DNA of 10,699 bases from an uncultured Peptococcaceae bacterium (GTDB lineage Bacteria; Bacillota; Peptococcia; Peptococcales; Peptococcaceae): the NCBI GenBank assembly GCA_902492275.1, contig CABUKW010000105.1:1-10699 (forward strand), written 5' to 3'. Shown in pieces: positions 6,947-10,699 of this stretch; the stretch's first letter is position 1, and each line of letters opens with the position of its first letter. Position numbers and translations under genes: made by a program. Below the pieces are notes generated by a model. That model saw only the letters and a list, made by a program, of their open reading frames with translations, did not search any database and was not told where the DNA came from.

Positions 6947-7660
6947 TTACTGTGCAATGGCACCCATTTGAATTAAGGTACGGCAAGCCGCATTTTGCTC
7001 TGCTTCTTTTTTGGTTTTGCCCATCCCTTCTGCCTGCACCACACCGTTAATATACACACAGGCCGTAAACTGTTTGGCATGGTCTGGACCTTCCTCGCGG
7101 ATAATTTCATAGCTGACAGTATCGTCCCGGTGTCGTTGCACCAGCTCCTGCAGTTGGGTTTTATAATCACCATAATGACCCTTGCGCACTTGCTCCAATT
7201 CGGGCTGAATATGCTGTAAAATCAGCGGACGCACCGCATCAATGCCCAGTTCCAGATAAATAGCGCCTACCATGGCTTCCCAGGCATCAGCCAAATTAGA
7301 GGAACGGTCGGCGCCGCCGCAGCCCCGCTCACCTTTTCCGATAAGCAGATATTCGCCCAAGGACACACGCCGGGCTGCATTGGCCAAACTGCCTTCGCAA
7401 ACCAAAGCCGCCCGCATTTTGGTCAATTCACCTTCCGGCTTATAGGGGAACTCTTCATACAAATAATGGCCCACCACCAAATCCACCACAGCATCGCCCA
7501 AAAATTCCAACCGTTGATTGTTAACCAGTTCATTGCCGTCCCGCTCTAAAATAAAAGAGGGATGGGTTAATGCAATGCTCAACTGCTCCATATTTTGCAA
7601 TTCCAGTTGCAGCCGTTTCAACAACTGCCGTAAATGTACTTCTCTTTTCTGCGGAATCAT
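6947..7660 (-). CDS. rnc: ribonuclease III
   Basis: RNase III is the 237-residue homodimeric endonuclease that cuts double-stranded RNA in rRNA precursors, some mRNAs and antisense duplexes. The catalytic domain (about 10-155) contains the signature NQRLEFLGDAVVD, with E52 and D56, and the second acidic pair D125/E128 in SNLADAWEAM. These match the E41/D45 and D114/E117 set of the E. coli enzyme. A linker leads to the double-stranded-RNA-binding domain (about 163-233), with DYKTQLQELVQ at its start and GKTKKEAEQNAA near its end. GAAGGAAA lies five bases before the ATG. It is the first gene of the rnc-smc-ftsY-mtaD set. Many Bacillota place acpP-fabF upstream of rnc, but here the upstream gene is divergent, so a promoter must lie in 7661-7753. 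Confidence 0.97.
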   Translation of the reverse strand: MIPQKREVHLRQLLKRLQLELQNMEQLSIALTHPSFILERDGNELVNNQRLEFLGDAVVDLVVGHYLYEEFPYKPEGELTKMRAALVCEGSLANAARRVSLGEYLLIGKGERGCGGADRSSNLADAWEAMVGAIYLELGIDAVRPLILQHIQPELEQVRKGHYGDYKTQLQELVQRHRDDTVSYEIIREEGPDHAKQFTACVYINGVVQAEGMGKTKKEAEQNAACRTLIQMGAIAQ

Positions 7661-7681
7661 AGATTTCCTTCTTTCTTCGTA

Positions 7682-7710
7682 TTGAATTTCTCTGTCGTTT
7701 GTATTATAAT
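7682..7710 (+). promoter_or_regulatory. sigma-A-type promoter of the NifX-domain gene
   Basis: TTGAAT (7682-7687) and a perfect TATAAT (7705-7710) are separated by 17 bases, 44 bases before the ATG at 7754. The -10 lies in the palindrome ATTATAAT (7703-7710), so the opposite strand also carries TATAAT at 7703-7708. That copy could serve the divergent rnc operon, although no good -35 accompanies it there. Confidence 0.75.
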
Positions 7711-7753
7711 AGTTACGATTTCTAATTCACTATATTTTAGGGGGAATTTTCTC

Positions 7754-8107
7754 ATGAAAATTTGTTTACCAACTCGTGATGGTGTCATCGACGCCCACTT
7801 TGGTCACTGCGACCATTACACCATCTACACCATCGAAAACGGCCAGATTGTCGCTGAAGAATCCATGGCGTCTCCAGAAGGCTGCGGCTGCAAATCAGGC
7901 ATCGCACCAATTCTGGCACAAGCCGGCGTATTGGTGATGTTAGGCGGCAACATGGGCGACGGCGCTAAAAATGTGTTGAACGCCAACGGCATTGAAGTTA
8001 TCCGCGGCTGCTCCGGTCCTGTTCGCCAGGTAGCAGAAGCTTGGCTGCGCCATGAACTGACCGACAACCAGATTGCCTGTGACCATCACGACTGCGACCA
8101 TCACTAA
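7754..8107 (+). CDS. NifX/NifB-domain small metal-cluster-binding protein
   Basis: This 117-residue protein belongs to the dinitrogenase iron-molybdenum cofactor family (NifB/NifX fold). The family signature is visible: MKICLPT at the start, the HFGHCDHYTIYTIENG region (15-30), and a middle with glycine-rich MLGGNMGDGAKNVLNANGIEVI (62-83). Known members carry or assemble iron-sulfur or iron-molybdenum clusters. Stand-alone members occur in many anaerobes without nitrogenase, and nothing here suggests nitrogen fixation. Cysteines are abundant, including GCGCKSG (43-49) and C86. The tail CDHHDCDHH (109-117) is a likely metal-binding end. The ATG at 7754 is chosen because AGGGGGA lies eight bases upstream and a strong promoter precedes it. 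Extending the frame to 7634 would overlap rnc and add an unrelated hydrophobic leader. The stop overlaps the stop of the convergent gene by four bases. Confidence 0.85.
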   Translation: MKICLPTRDGVIDAHFGHCDHYTIYTIENGQIVAEESMASPEGCGCKSGIAPILAQAGVLVMLGGNMGDGAKNVLNANGIEVIRGCSGPVRQVAEAWLRHELTDNQIACDHHDCDHH

Positions 8108-8610
8108 AATTGTGTCAGCAGCCAAGGCAAAAAATAGGAAACAAAACACATGATGATTGTAGCCATGCCCATCCCCAACACCAGCGGAGGCATGGCTCTT
8201 TTTATGCTAATGTTCAGCATGGAGGCAATCAAGGCACCGGTCCACACACCGGTTCCCGGCAAAGGAATGCCTACAAAAATCAGTAATCCCCAAAATTCAT
8301 ACCGGCGGATGGTATCGCTTTTTCCCATCGCCTTGCGCTCCAGCTTTTCTACAAACGGACGAAACAATGCAGTGCGTTTCAACCAAGCAAATATAGGCCG
8401 AATTAACAATAAAATAAAAGGAACCGGGATTAAATTTCCGATAAAACAAATACAAACCGCTTCTATCAACGGAATATCCAACAATGCCGCCGCAATCAAA
8501 CCGCCCCGCAGTTCCAAAATGGGCAGCATGGACAACAGAAAAATGACCAGTTCGCCCGGCAGCCAATCTGCAAAAACAGACGTAAACCAATCTACCAACG
8601 ATTCAACCAT
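8104..8610 (-). CDS. small multidrug export family membrane protein (COG2426-like)
   Basis: This 168-residue, strongly hydrophobic protein resembles the 'putative small multi-drug export' family (COG2426 / Sm_multidrug_ex). Its transport substrate is not established in general and cannot be inferred here. Supporting motifs are MLPILELRGGLIAA (28-41), the GNLIPVPF segment (58-65), a basic cytoplasmic loop (about 78-103) and FVGIPLPGTGVWTGALIA (112-129). The last of these, with its proline-glycine-rich re-entrant look, is the family hallmark. A last membrane helix lies at about 142-165. GGAGGG lies six bases before the ATG, and a good promoter precedes it. The 3' end overlaps the NifX-domain gene by four bases in convergent orientation. 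Confidence 0.82.
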   Translation of the reverse strand: MVESLVDWFTSVFADWLPGELVIFLLSMLPILELRGGLIAAALLDIPLIEAVCICFIGNLIPVPFILLLIRPIFAWLKRTALFRPFVEKLERKAMGKSDTIRRYEFWGLLIFVGIPLPGTGVWTGALIASMLNISIKRAMPPLVLGMGMATIIMCFVSYFLPWLLTQF

Positions 8611-8640
8611 ATATTACCCTCCGTTTCTACATACGTTTTT

Positions 8641-8669
8641 ATTGTATCACAGATTAGATAACCAGACAA
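8641..8669 (-). promoter_or_regulatory. sigma-A-type promoter of the COG2426-like gene
   Basis: On the minus strand TTGTCT (8664-8669) and TACAAT (8641-8646) are separated by 17 bases. The -10 is preceded by TGA, which gives an extended -10 (TGnTACAAT). The start codon lies about 30 bases downstream. The gene can thus be transcribed independently of the upstream spoVB-like gene. Confidence 0.7.
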
Positions 8670-8701
8670 TTCCATGGAGAAAAAAAGTTGTCAAATTGCT
8701 G

Positions 8702-10216
8702 TCAATTCCGTTGCTCTCCTCTACCGAAGCCATCCCAAAAAAGCGTTAGCTGCCCCGTCGCAAACAATACCAAAAGATAGCTAACGCCTCCAGCCACCAT
8801 CGCCAAGAATAAACCTACCGCAGAGACCGACGCGCAGAGCCGAATCACCCACAGCATGAAAAAACTGCTCGCCACTGGCAGCAGCATTTCCTTCCAGCTC
8901 AAAGCAAACTGCACCTTGCGGGCCAGCATCGCCAAATTCAACAGACATTGCAAGCCGTAGCCCAGCACCATACCGCCAGCAATGCCGTTGCTGCCCCAAC
9001 CCAAAGTACGGATACAATAATACATGCCAATCAATTTTGCCGCCGAGCCTAAAAAATTATTGATAAAAACAGTTCTAGTCTGCCCCAATCCTTGTAAAAT
9101 CCCCACAATCGTCTGCTCCAAATACATAAAAACAGCGCCAAAAGAAAGAATCCGCATCATTTCGCCCAAACCGCTGATTTTGAATAAAATCTGCCCCAGT
9201 TCCTCCCCATAGACATACAGCACCAAAATGACCGGCAGACTGAACATCCAGGTAATGCTGACAGACTGACGGCAGCGCTGCTCCAGTTGTTGCTTCTGCC
9301 GGGAAGCATCCGCCTCAGAAACAGCCGGAATCAGCGCAGTAGCCAAAGCGCCAGTTAATACAGTAGGAATGGTCACCAAGCTGACCGCTACGCCGGAAAA
9401 CTGCCCGTAAACAGCGGCGGCCTGACTGGCATTATACCCGACCATCATCAGACAAAAGGGCACCAAACTGGCTATATCCACGCTGCTGGTCAACCGAGTA
9501 AAAGTGGTAGGCAGCCCCAAAGCCAATAAACTCTGCAGCACCGGAGTACTTTTGCGGAATCTTCCGCCAGCCTGTCGCTTTTGTTTACAGCGGCTGTAAA
9601 GATAAAAACCAAACAACAGCAAAAAGCCGCCCAATTCACCGGCAATGGCTGCCGCTGCCAACCCCATCGCCAGCGAGATCACATCATGGGGATAAAGCCA
9701 GACGATAAAAACCAACCCGCAGCTCACCCGAATCAGCTGTTCCGCCACCTGCCCCAAAGATGGATACAGCATTTGCTGCATCCCCTGAAAATAGCCCCGC
9801 ATCACCGATGTGAACGGCACAATGGCAATGCCCGGCACCAAGACATAAAAACAGCGGGCTACCCGTTCTTCTGTTTCCAACAGCTGAAACAGCCGCGGCA
9901 CTAACAGCAGCGCCGCCGCCAGGCAGAGCAGACTCAAAATGCCAACCAATAAAAAAGCAGTCCGCATCATGGCAGACACCTGCGCTTCCCGTCCTCGGGA
10001 CACATACTCTGCCGTCAGTTTGGCAATAGCCACCGGCATGCCGGCTGTAGCCAATACCACCAGCATGATATAAAAGGGAAAGCTCATATTGAGCAATCCC
10101 ACCGATTCTGTGCCGGCAAAACGCACCACCAGCATCTGATACACGAAGCCCAACCCCCGCAACAGCACGCTAGTAACCAGTAAAATCACCGTACCCTGCA
10201 GAAATTTATTTTTCAT
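8702..10216 (-). CDS. spoVB: SpoVB-like polysaccharide/lipid flippase (MOP superfamily)
   Basis: This 504-residue multi-helix membrane protein belongs to the SpoVB/MurJ-like branch of the MOP flippase superfamily. Relatives move lipid-linked cell-wall or polysaccharide precursors across the cytoplasmic membrane, and B. subtilis SpoVB is needed for spore cortex formation. Recognisable stretches are the opening helix MKNKFLQGTVILLVTS, AGTESVGLLNMSFPF (34-48), GMPVAIAKLTAEYVSRG (59-75) and RGYFQGMQQM (140-149). The rest shows many evenly spaced hydrophobic helices, consistent with about 14 membrane spans. The length is typical. The ribosome binding site is weak (GGCGGGAAG close to the ATG). I see no convincing terminator after it; the short GACAA/TTGTC pairing downstream is poor. 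Whether it works in sporulation or in vegetative wall synthesis cannot be decided here. Confidence 0.85.
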   Translation of the reverse strand: MKNKFLQGTVILLVTSVLLRGLGFVYQMLVVRFAGTESVGLLNMSFPFYIMLVVLATAGMPVAIAKLTAEYVSRGREAQVSAMMRTAFLLVGILSLLCLAAALLLVPRLFQLLETEERVARCFYVLVPGIAIVPFTSVMRGYFQGMQQMLYPSLGQVAEQLIRVSCGLVFIVWLYPHDVISLAMGLAAAAIAGELGGFLLLFGFYLYSRCKQKRQAGGRFRKSTPVLQSLLALGLPTTFTRLTSSVDIASLVPFCLMMVGYNASQAAAVYGQFSGVAVSLVTIPTVLTGALATALIPAVSEADASRQKQQLEQRCRQSVSITWMFSLPVILVLYVYGEELGQILFKISGLGEMMRILSFGAVFMYLEQTIVGILQGLGQTRTVFINNFLGSAAKLIGMYYCIRTLGWGSNGIAGGMVLGYGLQCLLNLAMLARKVQFALSWKEMLLPVASSFFMLWVIRLCASVSAVGLFLAMVAGGVSYLLVLFATGQLTLFWDGFGRGEQRN

Positions 10217-10364
10217 TTTGCTTCCCGCCTTTACATCCGTTCTTATTTATACCTATGTGACAGAATTCGGCTTTATGTTTATGTTTTTGCCTGCCGGTCT
10301 AAGTACAACGCCCTTTTCAATTCTCACTATCAGAAAAAATTTAGTACTATTCTTTTTTCAGTAC
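10217..10364. other. divergent intergenic region between spoVB-like and PadR genes
   Basis: This AT-rich region must contain the promoter of the spoVB-like gene on the minus strand. TATAAAT near 10244-10250 is the best -10 candidate, but no good -35 accompanies it. Two copies of the palindrome AGTACT (10343-10348 and 10360-10365) lie 17 bases apart, the second touching the -35 of the PadR promoter. A 67-codon plus-strand frame here has no family resemblance and ends inside the PadR start region, so it is not called. Confidence 0.4.
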
Positions 10365-10400
10365 TTGACAATACAAGGTAGTTGGTATAACATATCAACT
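10365..10400 (+). promoter_or_regulatory. PadR gene promoter with palindromic operator candidate
   Basis: TTGACA (10365-10370) is followed after 15 bases by an extended -10, TGG-TATAAC (10383-10391). Alternatively TAACAT at 10388-10393 gives a 17-base spacer. Laid over the -10 is a 21-base near-perfect palindrome (10380-10400) with half-sites AGTTG-g-TAT and ATA-t-CAACT around a 3-base centre. A PadR protein bound here would block the polymerase, so autoregulation is likely. Confidence 0.65.
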
Positions 10401-10417
10401 GTAAGGAGGTGGCTGAT

Positions 10418-10699
10418 TTGAATGCTCAATTCAAAAAAGGCGTCCTGGAATTGGTTGTACTCATTTCTCTGGCCAAGAATGACATGTACGGCTATGAAAT
10501 TGTCAGCGAGGTTTCCAAAATCATTGAAGTCAATGAGGGTACCATCTACCCGCTTTTAAAGCGGCTGACCAATGAAAAATATTTTGAAACCTATCTGCGC
10601 GAATCCTCGGAAGGTCCGCCAAGAAAGTATTATCATCTTACAAAATCAGGGACTCTCTATAAAGACGAGCTGAAAGAAGAATGGCTCAAGTTTAACGAA
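10418..10699 (+). CDS. PadR-family transcriptional regulator (partial, 3' end outside window)
   Basis: The visible part is 94 residues, still open at the window edge. It is the winged-helix domain of a PadR repressor: FKKGVLELVVLISLAKNDMYGYEIV (5-29), the recognition region INEGTIYP-like VNEGTIYPLLKRL (38-50), and the wing ESSEGPPRKYYHLTKSG (62-78). PadR proteins usually repress a linked membrane or efflux gene and their own gene in response to small molecules or cell-envelope signals. The start is TTG at 10418, fixed by a strong AAGGAGGT (10403-10410) seven bases upstream. The ATG at 10422 is in another frame and gives no PadR sequence. The target gene may be the divergent spoVB-like gene or a downstream gene outside the window. 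Confidence 0.9.
   Translation, partial: MNAQFKKGVLELVVLISLAKNDMYGYEIVSEVSKIIEVNEGTIYPLLKRLTNEKYFETYLRESSEGPPRKYYHLTKSGTLYKDELKEEWLKFNE

Noticed and set aside
7634..7753. N-terminal extension of the NifX-domain protein from an ATG at 7634
   Set aside because: It would overlap the start of rnc and include the promoter and ribosome binding site; the family begins at MKICLPT (7754).
7754..8107. Evidence for a nitrogen-fixation cluster
   Set aside because: Only a stand-alone NifX/NifB-domain protein is present; such proteins are common outside nitrogen fixation and no nif structural or assembly genes are nearby.
8150..8749. 199-codon plus-strand open frame
   Set aside because: It is antisense to the COG2426-like gene and its promoter, with no recognisable motif and no ribosome binding site that I can see.
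10218..10421. 67-codon plus-strand frame upstream of PadR
   Set aside because: It occupies the divergent promoter region, has no family resemblance and reads through the PadR operator and ribosome binding site.

Overview
The window looks like a chromosomal segment of a Bacillota (Firmicutes) bacterium. The evidence is the rnc-smc-ftsY gene order, a SpoVB-type sporulation flippase, strong AGGAGG-type ribosome binding sites and sigma-A-type promoters. A Negativicutes or Clostridia relative is possible, but I cannot fix the lineage from sequence alone. No complete new defence or biosynthetic system is visible. Most of the window is housekeeping, with some unusual details.

Left edge (1-560): the 3' end of an unidentified plus-strand gene, then an AT-rich spacer with three copies of an 8-base repeat. 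Next come two minus-strand terminators, an intact tRNA-Arg(CCT), and 42 bases beyond its 5' end a truncated, diverged copy of the same tRNA. This resembles a mobile-element junction at a tRNA gene or a decayed tandem tRNA.

Centre (598-7660): all genes are on the minus strand. In transcription order they are rnc (RNase III), smc (chromosome condensation ATPase), ftsY (signal recognition particle receptor) and mtaD (methylthioadenosine/S-adenosylhomocysteine deaminase). They are spaced by 12 bases, 26 bases and a 4-base overlap, so they probably form one operon covering RNA processing, chromosome organisation, membrane targeting and nucleoside salvage. A 69-residue, cysteine-rich membrane protein follows after a 111-base gap. 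FtsY is the most unusual protein: its acidic domain and membrane-anchor-like motif are at the C-terminus rather than the N-terminus.

Right part (7661-10699): a small NifX/NifB-domain protein with a Cys/His tail is transcribed divergently from rnc. It converges, with overlapping stop codons, on a minus-strand small membrane protein of the COG2426 'small multidrug export' type. Then come a minus-strand SpoVB-like flippase and, divergent from it, a PadR-type regulator that starts with TTG, runs off the window and carries a palindromic operator candidate over its promoter.
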